In this document: positions 32,576-43,673 of the stretch, piece by piece
Layout: each line of letters opens with the position of its first letter
Position numbering within the stretch: position 1 is the first letter of the stretch
Made by a program: the position numbers and the translations under genes
NCBI GenBank assembly: GCA_007026445.1
Contig: VDMD01000008.1
Location: 62,001 to 126,000, forward strand
Length of the DNA stretch: 64,000 nucleotides
Direction of reading: 5' to 3'
DNA from: Schizophyllum amplum
Taxonomy: Eukaryota > Basidiomycota > Agaricomycetes > Agaricales > Schizophyllaceae
Notes under the pieces: model-generated
The model's database searches: none
What the model was told of the DNA's origin: nothing
Seen by the model: only the letters and a program-made list of their open reading frames with translations

Positions 32576-34090
32576 TTATCCCCAACTGAAATCCAAATCG
32601 TAATCGTGCAGTAGCTTGACGGCGACTCCCGACCCTTCGCATACCTTGTCTTCCGTCCTCGATACCGCAAAGTCAAACCATAGACCCGACAGCATGTCCG
32701 GCATATCGTAGGCCGCGCCGTACCGCACACAGATCGAGTCCAGCTGCGGGAAGAGAGGCGCAGAGTCGTCGTCCCAGGCTATCATCCGGCGCATCATCTC
32801 GACGCTCATCAATGGCTTCGAGTCCGGGTTCTCCTCCACCATCAGCGCGGTGACGCCGCCCAGCTTCTTCACGCAAGGGAGGAAATGCGGCGACATCCAG
32901 ACCGAGCGCAGCTCGAGCGTCTCCACGACGTTCGCCGAGCCGAGGAAGGGGAGAAGAGACGCGAAGGGGTCGCCGCCTTTCTGCGAGAGGTTCGTTCTGC
33001 TGAGGGAGATGTGGTTGAGGCAAGGTGCGGTGATGAACCGAAGAAGCAGATGCGTGTACGAAGAGAGGTCGGCACGAGTGAGTCTGGGGAGCAGCGTGTA
33101 GCGGTGCGTTTTCGGGTGCGAGACCTGTCCGACTTCGTCGCAGCGCGCTTGCGTGTCGATGAAGAGTTGTTCGAGCGTCGACGCACAGTCCCCGATCAGC
33201 CTCAAGTAGAAGATGATAGGATGCGCATCGGTTAGAGACAGCACTAGGGTAGTCACGGTGGGACGTTCGGCAAGGCGGACAGTCTTGAGTAAGCCATCAG
33301 AACTGGTTTTGATGGATAGGCGGCGCAGCTGTGGTGCATGGGCGAGGAAATCGAGCGCGCTCTGTCGCGGCAGACGGCGTCGGATGGTAAGATGAACGTT
33401 GCGGAGGAAGGGCAAGTCAAGCGGCGGGATTCGCGCAAGAAACTGATATGTAATTCGCAGGGTAAGAGACTTGCAGCGCGGCAAGCAGACACCCAGGTTC
33501 GTTAAGGGCGCTTTAATGAGTTGCTGGTCGTCGCGGCCGTTGAACGCGATAGCAATAAGGTGGATCGGCAGACCGCGTGAGCGAAGTAGCTGAGCATGAA
33601 TGAGTTGAGGCGTGTTGCAGACGTCGAGCCAGTTGATGTGCAGCCAGAGTTGGGGCGTGTTCAGTGCAGCGGCGCGCCAGACCGCGCATACACAGGCGAT
33701 CGTGCTGCTGGCGAGGCGGATCCACTTTTGTTTCGGAGCTCCAGAGAGGAAGGTGAGAAATATCTCGGAAAGAATCTCGTATGGGAGCCTGTAGACAGGC
33801 GTGTCGTCCGGAGCAGATCGCTTCCCCTCCCAAGCACCGGGAGCGCATACAGCTTGCTCAGAGCGCTTCATTGTCTTGGATCTGATATTAAGCATGGGCA
33901 ACAATCCGTCGCTCTGCATAAGCCCTACCTTGGGTCCATTCGGGATAGTCGACGAGAAGATATGAGTATTCAGATGATCGTTGCGGACAAAAGCCGGTCG
34001 ACGCGTTCTCTTTGTTGTGTCGTGTTGATATCGGCTTGATCCGACAATCACGTGCAGTATGTTGATCTTCTGACCGGCGCGAAAGTTCAT
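32576..34090 (-). CDS. F-box protein with leucine-rich C-terminal region
   Basis: F-box proteins bind Skp1 and bring substrates to SCF ubiquitin ligases. This is a single 504-codon frame starting with ATG at 34090. The F-box core is VYRLPYEILSEIFLTFL near residues 98-114, followed by the typical CAVWRAAALNTPQLWLHINW end of the domain. The rest has irregular leucine-rich repeats (for example LPFLRNVHLTIRRRLP, ATTLVLSLTDAH-like segments). The first 80 residues lack similarity to the neighbouring F-box proteins, so an internal ATG (for example the one before KRSEQAV, 33872-33870) is possible. No intron needed. Substrate unknown. Confidence 0.8.
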   Translation of the reverse strand: MNFRAGQKINILHVIVGSSRYQHDTTKRTRRPAFVRNDHLNTHIFSSTIPNGPKVGLMQSDGLLPMLNIRSKTMKRSEQAVCAPGAWEGKRSAPDDTPVYRLPYEILSEIFLTFLSGAPKQKWIRLASSTIACVCAVWRAAALNTPQLWLHINWLDVCNTPQLIHAQLLRSRGLPIHLIAIAFNGRDDQQLIKAPLTNLGVCLPRCKSLTLRITYQFLARIPPLDLPFLRNVHLTIRRRLPRQSALDFLAHAPQLRRLSIKTSSDGLLKTVRLAERPTVTTLVLSLTDAHPIIFYLRLIGDCASTLEQLFIDTQARCDEVGQVSHPKTHRYTLLPRLTRADLSSYTHLLLRFITAPCLNHISLSRTNLSQKGGDPFASLLPFLGSANVVETLELRSVWMSPHFLPCVKKLGGVTALMVEENPDSKPLMSVEMMRRMIAWDDDSAPLFPQLDSICVRYGAAYDMPDMLSGLWFDFAVSRTEDKVCEGSGVAVKLLHDYDLDFSWG

Positions 34091-34524
34091 CCTGCGCCTC
34101 TCGCTACTTCAGCGATGCATTATTCCTTGAATCTTAGGACACTGAGGATGATGTTTGAGAGTATACATGTAAGTATACTTAACCGACATAAGTAATTGGA
34201 GAATGATCAACAACGACAAGTTCAACTGCCCCTCCCCCGGGCTGCTCGTCGTTCACGGTGATGCCTGCGAGACCACTCACTAGAGTTGCGAGATCGTTCA
34301 CTAGAACTGCGAGACCGCTCGCGACGACGACTGCGAGACTGCTCAGTCTTCAGCGCTCTCTTTCACGTGCGTGAGAGTCAGACCTAGTCCAGCGTGTTGT
34401 CGTCTCTCGGCGTGAGGAATGCTCATCTGCGGCGCGAGAGGCATGGCGGTTGTGAAGGTAGCGTTGTCCTCTATTGTGAGCTTCCTGACCACTGGCATGC
34501 TGCTCTTGGCTTCCCGATTCCGAA

Positions 34525-35228
34525 TCAACACGGGTGGCCATCCCGGACTGAGGTCGAATATTGTGGCGCTTTCCGAATCGCAGATGGTACCAGCGCCGGC
34601 GTGATGACCTTGCCGGACCGAAAATGGATCTCAAGCGTTGGAAGAGAGACTTCTTCTGAGTGGGCGTCTCGGAGCGCATTAAGGACTGGGTGGATAGACA
34701 CTATGCAATTAGCGTGGATCCCGGCTCGTAACACAGAGCATGTCCGCCACTCACAGATGAAGTCCGCCGCCGAGGAAGATAATTCCCTTCGCTTACTGGC
34801 ACCGATGACCCTCTGGGGTGCGATTGTGAGCGTAGTCGATCGGCACGCGGCATCAACGGACGAGGCAGAGAGATCGAACTTGAAGACGGCTGTATAGGGC
34901 AACTCTGCGCATGTGCACGCCTGTTTGAACTTTGTTTCGCCGGCAGTCCCGCCCGCCGGCGAGCCGGGCGCGCACCCGATGCAGCATATTCAGCTGGAAA
35001 TGGTACAGTGTTTTTCTCGGCTCGGCTCACTCGCGCCTCGCCGACCTCCGTTGCGCGTCTGTGCTGCGACCCCGCGTGCGGCTGCATAATTGCGGGGCTC
35101 GACATCTTTGAGGCGGCGGCGGGCGGCTTGACAGAAGCCAGGCGTGCGTTTCTCTCCCTCCAATTTGCGACAGCTCGGCTGACTTTGTGGCGGTCGACGT
35201 CGTCGGGATCATCGACAGGATTGGACAT
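34525..35228 (-). CDS. Unrecognised three-exon gene
   Basis: Model: complement of 34976-35228, 34755-34904 and 34525-34700, with introns of 71 nt (GTGCGC...GCAG) and 54 nt (GTGAGT...ATAG). The phases join correctly to 192 residues. It starts MSNPVDDPDDVDRHKVSRAV; the middle reads PYTAVFKFDLSASSVDA and DFILSIHPVLNALRDAHSEE, the end VSLPTLEIHFRSGK. The last exon is uncertain. An 86 nt intron (GTACCA...CCAAG) would instead join to SSMPVVRKLTIEDNATFTTA and end at 34343, which also reads like coding sequence. No family recognised. Confidence 0.45.
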
Positions 35229-35939
35229 TTTGTGGCAAAGCCCCGTTGTTACGATTTGGCCGTGCGGAACGGCCACAAATTCTCTGCAGGGCGGGGATGG
35301 ACTCGGCGTGCAAAGTCTAGAGGGGAAGAGATGATGGGAACAGAGAGTGAGTGAAGCGAAACGTGAAAGCAGCTATAAAGGTGCCATGTCCACGGTCCGT
35401 CCACGAGGGACACGTCGCCTGGCCCCAGCGCTATTAGCTTTCCAAACAGTGAATGATCTTACAATCACGGAACGATGGCCAGCTGCATCAAACTATCAAC
35501 AGACAAAAGAAGAACAATAGGACGGATTACATGTCTGGATCAGAAGATTTCCATCAGCAAAGCGAACGGTATCGGCAACGGCAACGCACTAAAATGTCTT
35601 TCGTGGCGTCCTGGGCTGCCGTGAAGGCTATAGCACGAGTCCTTCTCCACACCGCCTCCACAAAATCTACGCAATGCGCCGCCGGCGACCGATACTCCTA
35701 CACGCCAAGTTGACCTCCATGTGGATGAAACGCGCCGAAGAGCCCTACCCTGCCATCAACTTCAACACAGGAAATGGAACAGTGACGAATGTACTCACCC
35801 TCGCGTCTTGTCTCCGCCCGTCAGTCATCACTCACGTTGACCTCCATATTGGTCTCTCCACAACGAGCAGTGCTCCCACGGTGAAGCCGCGGACGACCTT
35901 GCGCTCGGCCCTAGATCGCTGCACTTTCCGCAGCGCATA
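35229..35939. other. Intergenic region
   Basis: It contains a TATA-like CTATAAAG at 35372 on the plus strand, but only a 45-codon frame follows. No gene recognised. Confidence 0.4.
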
Positions 35940-36335
35940 CAGCAGCCTAGATCCTATCTTGCGCCCGTGTTCGAATCCATCAGTGCAGGCTCAGCATCGG
36001 GAGCGCAGGAAGGACAGGTTGCTGATCCTCCGCGCAGATCATCCGGGTAAGGACGTCGCAGTCCATCACAGGCCATATCTCTGTATATACAGCAGTGAGA
36101 CTGGCGAGCTTGTCGAGTCGTTAGAAAGAACGGATGAAGGTAGCGAGCGCTTTCGAGAACGAGGGTGTCGTGCAACTCGAGAGTGTGGATATGTGGCGCC
36201 GAGTATGCGAGGAGCTGCAGAAGCGAAGCGACGGGATGGCTGCCGGGTGACTGAACGCCTCGAAAGTAGAAAGTTGAAGATTCGTTGCAAAGCCAAACGC
36301 ACAGTTCTCACGATCGACACGGTACACCTACCAAA
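35940..36335 (-). pseudogene. Decayed F-box/leucine-rich gene remnant
   Basis: Minus-strand pieces in shifting frames line up with the C-terminal half of the F-box protein at 39475-40758. QLLAYSAPHIHTLELHDTL matches its LSTPRIRTLELHG block, then LASLTAVYTEIWPVMDCDVL, then RMICAEDQQPVLPALPMLSL matches RMTCSDYRPPILPALTTLSL. At least one frameshift separates the first two pieces, and a TGA follows SLH. No F-box or start is left. A 277-codon plus-strand frame overlapping it is a shadow. Confidence 0.65.
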
Positions 36336-36575
36336 ACATCACGTGATCAATGTTCGCTTTACTGAACTTACATTAACAAGTTACATATACATCGGCGCGC
36401 AACTTGGCATGATGCCGCGGGTGCATGGTTTAGATTCAAAGGGATTAGATGCGCATCCGCTTCGCTTATCTTCTAACGTATCGACGCTACGACGCTCAAC
36501 ATCATGACTGTAACCCGAAGCAAGCGTTGAAATGTTCTGAAGTCAATGACGGTTAGCTCTACCAGAACATACATC

Positions 36576-37982
36576 TCAGATGAACAATATACCTCTGTCT
36601 CGCATGACGATTTCCCAGTCATCAACAACGCGCATCTGCTCATCCAAGTTGGTCTCCACATCTCGCAGCGCGCGCACCGTGCACCCAGCTACGACCCTCT
36701 CCGTAGCGCGTGATGCCAGCATCTCGCGCGCCGTCTTGCAGATGCAGATTGGCATCCGAGGCCGCTGGTACTGCAGATGCATCGTCGTGAGGGCGGGCAA
36801 GAGCGGCGCTCGCTCCGAGTGGCAGATCGTCATACTCCAAAGAACTGTGTGCCCCATCACGCACCACGCCATTGTGTCTTCCACGTGAAGGCTTTCGAGC
36901 CCGGAGAGGTGCCCAAAGCAGCGCACGAGCGCGTCGTTGTCGTGGCCGTGAACGTCCGTCAGCGCAAGCGCGCGTATGGGGGGCGTCGAGGAAACCAGCA
37001 GCCGCAGCAGCGACACGAAGGGTCTGCTTGTGCGGCTGTGAATGTGCTTGAATGCGATGGATTCCAGCGACGGCGCCTTCGCATAACAGAGGATACGATA
37101 TGCATCGCCTTGCAGCACTATCTCTGACAGTAACGGGAAGACGAGCGGGCCCATGTCCGACGGGGTAAAGTCTCCAGCGCGATCGAGGATTGAGAGGGTC
37201 AGCCGTTGAAGCGACGCCGCGCAGGTGCGGAGCGCCGGGATGAATTGTTCCACGCAGTGCCCGTGGTGGTCGACGAACGTAAGGCTTGTCAAGCTAGGAA
37301 ACGCCGGCATCTCCAGCTGCAGCGGCATTCCAGGACTCTCGAATTGAACGTAGACTTGGCGAAGTGCTGGGGCGTTGGCAAGGAATGACAAGGAGTCCGC
37401 ACGGGCGCTGCTAATGGTGATGTTGACATGGAGGAGGGACGTTAGGTCCAGGGGTGCCGTCGCACCGGACGCTTCGCCATTGACGTGCAAGGAGAGCCCA
37501 TGCCATTGCGCGGTACGCGTCGAGGGCTGCTTCATCACCTCCGCCAGCTGAGCATCAGCGTAGACTCCTGGCTCTTGGCATATACGCAAAGGCAATCCTC
37601 CGGCGAGACGCGCGTGCATGTCCAACAGCTTTTCCATAGTACCTGTCGGGGCAGTCGCGTAATTGACGCGCGTCCACAGGGCCCGCGTGTCACGCGCCGT
37701 CGTGCGCCAAAACAGGCAGACCGAGGCGACTGCTCGTGCGGCCTTCGCTTGTTCGTGGGCTGGCTCGCCTAGTACGAGAATCGCGAGGATGTTGGATAAG
37801 ACCTCGGCCGGAACCTGCCGGATGGGCGCGAACATGGATCGGCCGATGCTTCGCTGAATCTGCACTTCTTCGCGCAGGACGTGTAAGCGCCGCATTTCGG
37901 CGTCCAAACGTTCGATCTCCGCCGACAGGTCTTTGTCGAGGGCGTGTACAGGCGCGGCTTTCTCAGGAAGCGGGAAAGCCAT
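36576..37982 (-). CDS. F-box/leucine-rich protein, paralogue 1
   Basis: The first ATG in frame is at 37982 (468 residues). The frame is open to about 38060, and the extra residues (ILLEHASTLASIDHLR) align with the same stretch in the paralogue at 39475, so the true start is probably in a short unseen upstream exon. An N-terminal coiled coil (IERLDAEMRRLHVLREEV) precedes the F-box core APIRQVPAEVLSNILAILV at about 52-70, then ASVCLFWRTTARDTRALWTRVN. The C-terminal 300 residues are irregular leucine-rich repeats. It is a likely SCF substrate receptor of unknown target. Confidence 0.8.
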   Translation of the reverse strand: MAFPLPEKAAPVHALDKDLSAEIERLDAEMRRLHVLREEVQIQRSIGRSMFAPIRQVPAEVLSNILAILVLGEPAHEQAKAARAVASVCLFWRTTARDTRALWTRVNYATAPTGTMEKLLDMHARLAGGLPLRICQEPGVYADAQLAEVMKQPSTRTAQWHGLSLHVNGEASGATAPLDLTSLLHVNITISSARADSLSFLANAPALRQVYVQFESPGMPLQLEMPAFPSLTSLTFVDHHGHCVEQFIPALRTCAASLQRLTLSILDRAGDFTPSDMGPLVFPLLSEIVLQGDAYRILCYAKAPSLESIAFKHIHSRTSRPFVSLLRLLVSSTPPIRALALTDVHGHDNDALVRCFGHLSGLESLHVEDTMAWCVMGHTVLWSMTICHSERAPLLPALTTMHLQYQRPRMPICICKTAREMLASRATERVVAGCTVRALRDVETNLDEQMRVVDDWEIVMRDRGILFI

Positions 37983-38060
37983 GTTGCGCAGATGGTCTAT
38001 ACTGGCGAGCGTTGACGCATGTTCGAGCAAGATGCTGTTGCGCTCCAGTCGCGGAACTAG

Positions 38061-39474
38061 GTTGCCTTCAGTGCAAGGTCAATGCCGAGACGAAGGTACA
38101 CGTACCGAATGAATGTGATGTGGTTGTCATGTTGGTAGGAGGAGCGGTCATCCTCGGAAGCCGCGGCGAAAGGCGGGACCACGCGATTAGCTCCACCTAC
38201 CGCCACAAACTGTCTGAGTCCTGACGAACCCCGACCTTCATCTCCCTCAGTTCGTCGCCTTCGACACCGCTCATTCAGTTCTCTTTGATAGGAGTATGGA
38301 GTAGATTGGCGCGTCTTTGGGAGAGTGACGAAGATGCGCTTATGATGTTCTGAGCTGTAAAGCAGGCGTTGCTTGACTGCTACTACGCCGGACGCCCGGG
38401 CTATGGTGTGAGGGCATGGTGTGGGTAGGGACACATAGAAGTGATATTGCATATCTATGATATCGATAGAGTATCGAACAAACGACGTGAGGTCAACACG
38501 TACAGCGCAATCGCGCGAGAGCCTGCGAGCGGGAAGGTCGCCAATCGTAAGAGCCGCGTCTTCAGAGCTCCAATCGTGCTCTACGTAGAAGAGTCTCTTG
38601 GAAAATACCCTACGGCGCAGCAGTCAACGTCAAGAACCACCGAGAACGCAGCCACGCACCGTGCACCCATGACATAAACAAAACCCGATCGTGTTGCTCC
38701 TTCGGCGTCCCCACTGTAACGGCTACGTCGCGCCCATATGCGACGGCGCTCAACCGATGCTCGAGAAATCTCCGGCGCGTCAAGGGAGTAAAGAAAGAGG
38801 TCAGCGAGACGGCATGGTGATGGAAGCAGGACTCAAGAGCAACGTCGTGTACGGTGTTTGTGCAGGCTTGTCGACGGGCTGGCGCGGGCACGTGTCAGGC
38901 GTGACCTACGTTCGGGTTTGGCGCAGTGCTTAACTTTGTGGCACGCGGCTCTAGTGCGTTGTCAGAGTCTCAACGCTCTGACGCTTCCTCCATGCGTCCG
39001 CATCAATGTGCGCAAGACGAGAGTGAGTAGGTTGGCTATAAGTAATCGCATTATCCAGCGAGTAAAGCGCGCCTAGCCTAGAGCGGCACGGCCGCGATGA
39101 ATGAAGAACAGCCTGCAGTTTATCGTCGTCTATTGATCTTGTGAAGATGTTACGTGTAATTACAGCTGTATAAGAGTAGAGTGGGGGTCTGCAGAGCAAA
39201 AATCGACTTGAAATGGACCACAGACGAGGGATGATCTGGAAAGCCTGAAAAGCTAGCAGGAAGGGCGAAGATGATGATGAGAGTGGAGGAAGCAAACGAG
39301 TCACATAACATTCTTGGGCTTAATAAATCATGGTATTATCGAGCCGCACGCAGGGCCTTCTACCGTACGTGTCCTCCTTTGTCCGAGAACGCGCCCATCC
39401 ATTCGCCTGGCCTATAGAGTGTCAATAACGAGTCACTGAAGGCGTGATACTGACCTCGCGCACCGTTGTAGCAA
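38061..39474. other. 1.4 kb intergenic region
   Basis: No recognisable gene. Short frames on both strands lack protein-like composition or splice structure. Confidence 0.5.
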
Positions 39475-40758
39475 TCAGGCGTCCACCGAGCCGACCTCCA
39501 AGTCGATGTAATCGTCCCACAGATCGGTATCTACGTGGTGCAGCGCCTCCACCGTGCGGCCATAGACCACCCTCCGCGACGACCTGGACCGCAGCATGAC
39601 ACGCAGGACCCGTGCGAATTCGTCCGGCACGCGGTGCTCGGTTCTGCCGTAATGCAGACTCAGCGTCGTGAGTGCGGGTAGTATCGGCGGGCGGTAGTCC
39701 GAGCAGGTCATCCGGGCCAGGATGGGCCAGTTCATCATCATATGTTCCTGCCACGTATCCGCAACGACGAGCGTTGTCAACCCATCGAGTCGCTCGAGGC
39801 AGAATATGAACTCCTCGCTGCCAGGCGCGGAGCCGTAGACGCCGTGCAATTCGAGAGTGCGAATACGTGGTGTTGATAGCTCGAGAATATGCCGAAGCGA
39901 GGCGCCAATGGGTGTGTTGCGATCGGTATAGTTGCGAATGGCGATAGTCTCGAGCACGGGGGTATCCATGAGGGCGAGAATACGAGGTGCGCTGTAGTGC
40001 ATTTCGAGGCTGAGTAGCGCTGGGAAGAGGGTAGATGGGCCTTCTGAAGGCAAACTTGTCGTACCGTCCCTATACGACAGGACTAATTGCTGGAGCGTTG
40101 TTGCACAGCCTCGCAGCACCGGAAGGATATATCTCTCCGAGGAAAAGATGATATCGGTGACGAAATTTAGCGCAGTGAGACACGGAAGAGCGGGTACAAA
40201 GATTCGAGGTGAAATTCTGTTGGGGTACTGCAGGTTTATGGACAAAGACTGTAGGGCTGGCGCACCGCGAAGAACCCAGAGAACCCTCGATGGGTCCCCG
40301 CTGAAAAGCACGATATCGGCACGGACGAGTGAGGGCAGGTCGGGCATTGCTTCGCCTAAGCAAAGGCTGTCTTTGATGTACAGTGACAGCTGATTCCATC
40401 TCATGGTGTATGCCGTTAAGAGCGCAAGCAGATGGTGCAGCTGCGCGTCTGCGGGGATGCCAGGCGTCTGACAGACATGTAGCAAGAGCCCATTCGATAG
40501 CGTTGAATGTAGATCCAGACGCCTCTCCAGAGCCGTTGTCGCGACCGCCGAAAGATTGACGCATGTCCACAGGCATCGCGTGTCGCGCGCAGTCGCGCGC
40601 CAGATAGTGCAGACGGCAGCAACATCCCGCGCGGCGCGCGCTCGTTCGTGCGGACATCGGCTGCATACAACGAGCGTGAGTATCTCGGACAGAATCTCGT
40701 TCGGAAGCCGCCGGATCGGTGCGACCATGGATTGCACAACGCGAAGTTGGGTGTTCAT
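39475..40758 (-). CDS. F-box/leucine-rich protein, paralogue 2
   Basis: The ATG at 40758 gives 427 residues. The frame is open a further 200 bp with residues similar to paralogue 1 (STLLEHASSLASVDRLR; RIDAEIQRLHILHEE), so the N-terminus is longer in reality and probably begins in another exon. The F-box core is VAPIRRLPNEILSEILTLVV at residues 12-31, followed by AAVCTIWRATARDTRCLWTCVN. Leucine-rich segments follow, including TPRIRTLELHG and ILPALTTLSLHYG. It is closest to the gene at 36576 and to the pseudogene between 35.9 and 36.3 kb, so this is a local tandem family. Confidence 0.82.
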   Translation of the reverse strand: MNTQLRVVQSMVAPIRRLPNEILSEILTLVVCSRCPHERARAARDVAAVCTIWRATARDTRCLWTCVNLSAVATTALERRLDLHSTLSNGLLLHVCQTPGIPADAQLHHLLALLTAYTMRWNQLSLYIKDSLCLGEAMPDLPSLVRADIVLFSGDPSRVLWVLRGAPALQSLSINLQYPNRISPRIFVPALPCLTALNFVTDIIFSSERYILPVLRGCATTLQQLVLSYRDGTTSLPSEGPSTLFPALLSLEMHYSAPRILALMDTPVLETIAIRNYTDRNTPIGASLRHILELSTPRIRTLELHGVYGSAPGSEEFIFCLERLDGLTTLVVADTWQEHMMMNWPILARMTCSDYRPPILPALTTLSLHYGRTEHRVPDEFARVLRVMLRSRSSRRVVYGRTVEALHHVDTDLWDDYIDLEVGSVDA

Positions 40759-41489
40759 TTCTTCGTGCAGGATGTGGAGCCGCTGGATTTCTGCATCGAT
40801 GCGTTGACCTTCGGCGAGTAGTTCAGAGATGCAGGAGTATATGGGAGCTGCCTCTTGAGCGGTGGGAAATGGCCCGGCTCGCAGTCGGTCTACGCTAGCG
40901 AGCGACGAGGCGTGCTCGAGCAGGGTGCTTACGCGTTCTACTGTATGATATATTCCTGCTTGAGCCTTTTCATCATAAGTAACATATTCGCATCAACGTA
41001 CATTTTCCCTGTAGTGAGGATTTCATGCCTTCGCAGCAAATGTCTTCGAAAACAGGGAGCCGGTGGCAGAAATCGTGACGCGTGATGGCGAGACGGCACA
41101 ACCTTCGGTAATTGCCGAGATCACCACGCGATACCGCTCGCCTTTTCGGTCCATGCATTCATGACTCCATTCAAGCTCTCCCATTGTTCAACGCATTTGT
41201 GCCCCCAATTAGGTCAAAAACTGGATCCATGACGAATCACAATGACGGTCATAGCCGTTCCAGAAACCCGTCGCAGTGATGCTTGTACTAGTTCGTGGCA
41301 TGGTACGACCGCTCCTTTCCGTGTAAATGAGGCTTGCTGGTTGCCACTTCTCACCCCACCGTCTGCTCTCACCGCACTGTCTAGACTTTCCCATATTCCT
41401 CCTTTGGCACAAGCACCTCGGCGACCTCCTCCTTGGCGTCATGCAGAAGACGACCATTATCACCTACGAGTAAGGCCTCGAGCGCCTAG

Positions 41490-42232
41490 CGCGGGGACGC
41501 CGAGCAGCTTGAACGCGAAAGAGCCGCGTCCCATGACCTGGCCCTTCTGCGGCAGCACCAAGCCGAGAGCGAGCGTCTATTTCTCCTCGCCACAGGCTCG
41601 ACTCGCCCTCTCAGTCCTGCTCCTTGCGCCGCCGTGTCCCCTCGACGTTACTAGAACGGCACATTCCTCGAGAATATACGCATCCCGGCCCCACAACGCC
41701 ACTTAGACAAGCCTCTCCCCGCTCGTACTCGTCGTCCTCAGCCCGTCCGACCTCCTCTACCCTGTCGAGTCCCGTGACATGGAGGAAGGCACGCTCGCAC
41801 CACTCGCGGGAGGTGTACTCGTACAGGGACGCTCTCAGCCCCGTAGCGCGCGCTTTATACGACCACCAGTGTCGGGAACGCGCATGGCGCGCCGATAACA
41901 CACTCGCTCACCTGCAGGATGCCGAGAGCTACCGCAACGGGCCGCCTCTCAGCTCTTGTCGCTACTACAGCGAGCGCGCATATCCTGGGCTCAACGCGCG
42001 CCTGTTTTCGCTGTCACGGCCACTCTCGTGTCTCGGCTCTCATTGCGCAGTCGTTTCATTGCCGACCGCATGCTTCTGCAGATCCCGCCTTTGGCGGCCA
42101 AGGTATGTGATGCTGATACAAAGTCTGGTCGTTGACTAACGACGTCTTCCCTTCTAGAAACCTTCGCGTGTGAAGCGCTTCACCAGTCGCCTTCGTGCAA
42201 TGAGCTCCGTGCACAAGACCAAGAAGGACTAG
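41490..42232 (+). CDS. Unrecognised gene, exon structure partly resolved
   Basis: The last intron is clear: 42103-42157, GTATGT...CTTCTAG, with a CTAAC branch-point match. The final exon encodes KPSRVKRFTSRLRAMSSVHK and ends at TAG 42230-42232. Upstream, one frame gives a charged helix (EQLERERAASHDLALLRQHQ) from about 41490. Another g ives a Ser-rich part and REVYSYRDALSPVARALYDH, then LAHLQDAESYR. How these frames join is not settled; small introns or a frameshift are needed. The start is not identified. No family recognised. Confidence 0.4.
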
Positions 42233-42873
42233 AGCATCCCTGTTCAACCGACCTCAACACGATCTTCTGTTCATGTCTGTACATCATCGTCACCATCGCA
42301 CGCCTTTCGCTGCCGCACCCTCATTACTTCGTAGCCTGCCTATGTCACAAATTGTCCATATCGAGAGCTCACAAGACCGCATTCCTTCATGGACCTTTAG
42401 CTGAATCTGACTGCACTGCGGGAAAGACTCCATAAAGTCGTAAATCTTCACAAAGGACCTATACTCAAGTACGAGCCTCACTTGAACTTGAGGAGGACCG
42501 AGTATTACGGCAGCAGCCGGATCCGAGCGAGCAGATCTCGTGACCAATTTCTCACGGTTGAACTTCAGAACAACGATGTGCCCGAACCCCGGGCGGAGCG
42601 GTAGTAAAACTTCCCAGGCGCCCATGATCTGTGCATCAAACGAGCTGGCAGTGAGAAGGCCCTCCACTTACCCTCAATTATGAGTGACTCGGTTATCTCA
42701 TTGACTCATTGTTCCCCCCTCGTTCAACTTCAGCGCGGCTGCACCGAGTAATGGTGGTCCTTTGCAGCGGTATTCACGAATCGTTAGTATACGTGTATAG
42801 AGAGCCTCAGTAGAAGAAACGACGCCAGCTACAAGTACACAATACAACAGCATAGCAGAAAGTCGTCCGAAAA
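42233..42873. other. Intergenic region
   Basis: No gene recognised. Confidence 0.45.
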
Positions 42874-43435
42874 TTACTCGGCGTTTGACGGAAGATCGTT
42901 GGACGTAGCCTGCGTCTCGACGGTAGCAATGAGAGTCAAGGGCGCAATATCAGTTGAGGGCGTGGTGTGCGCGGTACTAGTAGCCACCGCTGGAGTCGAA
43001 GACGCGGTTGTCATCGGAGCCGAGGACGCAGCGATGGTCAAACTGGCTGAGGCAGTGGGCGACTCGGTGGAGCTGGTGGATGAGATGGGCATGCTGAAAA
43101 GCGCAGCCATGGTGACGGCCGAGGCGCGTGGTGCAGTGGTCGTAGCGACCGGCACGGTAGTGGCCTAGAGGAATGTCATCAGAGGAGGCGCGACATAAAG
43201 GTCGGCATGAGCGCACCTCAGGGGCCTCGGACTGCCCGTGGACCAGCATCACAAGCTCGTCAATGAATACCACCGGCTGGTCAACCCATGGGGGGATGTT
43301 TTCCTTGTCGTCGGCGAAGGTGATCGTTCGTGTCACGCAGCGGCGCCGCTTTGGGTCCCGGTCGAGGGCAGTGGAGGCGGTGCGTTTTCCGCGGTTGCGC
43401 GAGGAGGGCCTGGCGGAAAAAGTCATTAAGTTCAT
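42874..43435 (-). CDS. Small Ser/Thr/Ala-rich protein with basic signal
   Basis: Two exons, complement of 43217-43435 and 42874-43164, with a 52 nt intron (GTGCGC...CTCTAG); 169 residues. The N-terminal half has a basic cluster (LDRDPKRRRCVTRT), a possible nuclear localisation signal, then TFADDKENIPPWVDQPVVF. The C-terminal half is low-complexity Ser, Thr, Ala and Pro. The ATG at 43435 was chosen because it opens the exon frame. An upstream ATG near 43505 would need a 29 nt intron. A TATA box lies about 230 bp upstream. No family recognised. Confidence 0.55.
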
Positions 43436-43665
43436 GCCTAGTCACAGCGATGACAGGATGACTCACGCAACCATGGCCTTGTTTGTGATGGCGGTCAGAG
43501 ACATCGGGCGGGGTAGGCGGTGGTAGTGGTGGTGGTGGTGACGATGACGGCGGTGGCAGTGGGTGCAGACGAACAGGTTTCGACACGACGCGCCGAGGAT
43601 GAATGCTGCAGGGAGGATGAGGGCGGAAGGAAAACTCGAATGTCGATCCGTCAAAGCCTCGCCAC

Positions 43666-43673
43666 CTTTTATA
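43666..43673 (-). promoter_or_regulatory. TATA box, TATAAAAG
   Basis: Minus-strand TATAAAAG upstream of the two-exon gene at 42874-43435. Spacing to the ATG implies a 5' leader of about 200 nt. Confidence 0.5.

Noticed and set aside
35674..36507. 277-codon plus-strand frame
   Set aside because: It is antisense to the F-box pseudogene remnant, and its composition is not protein-like.
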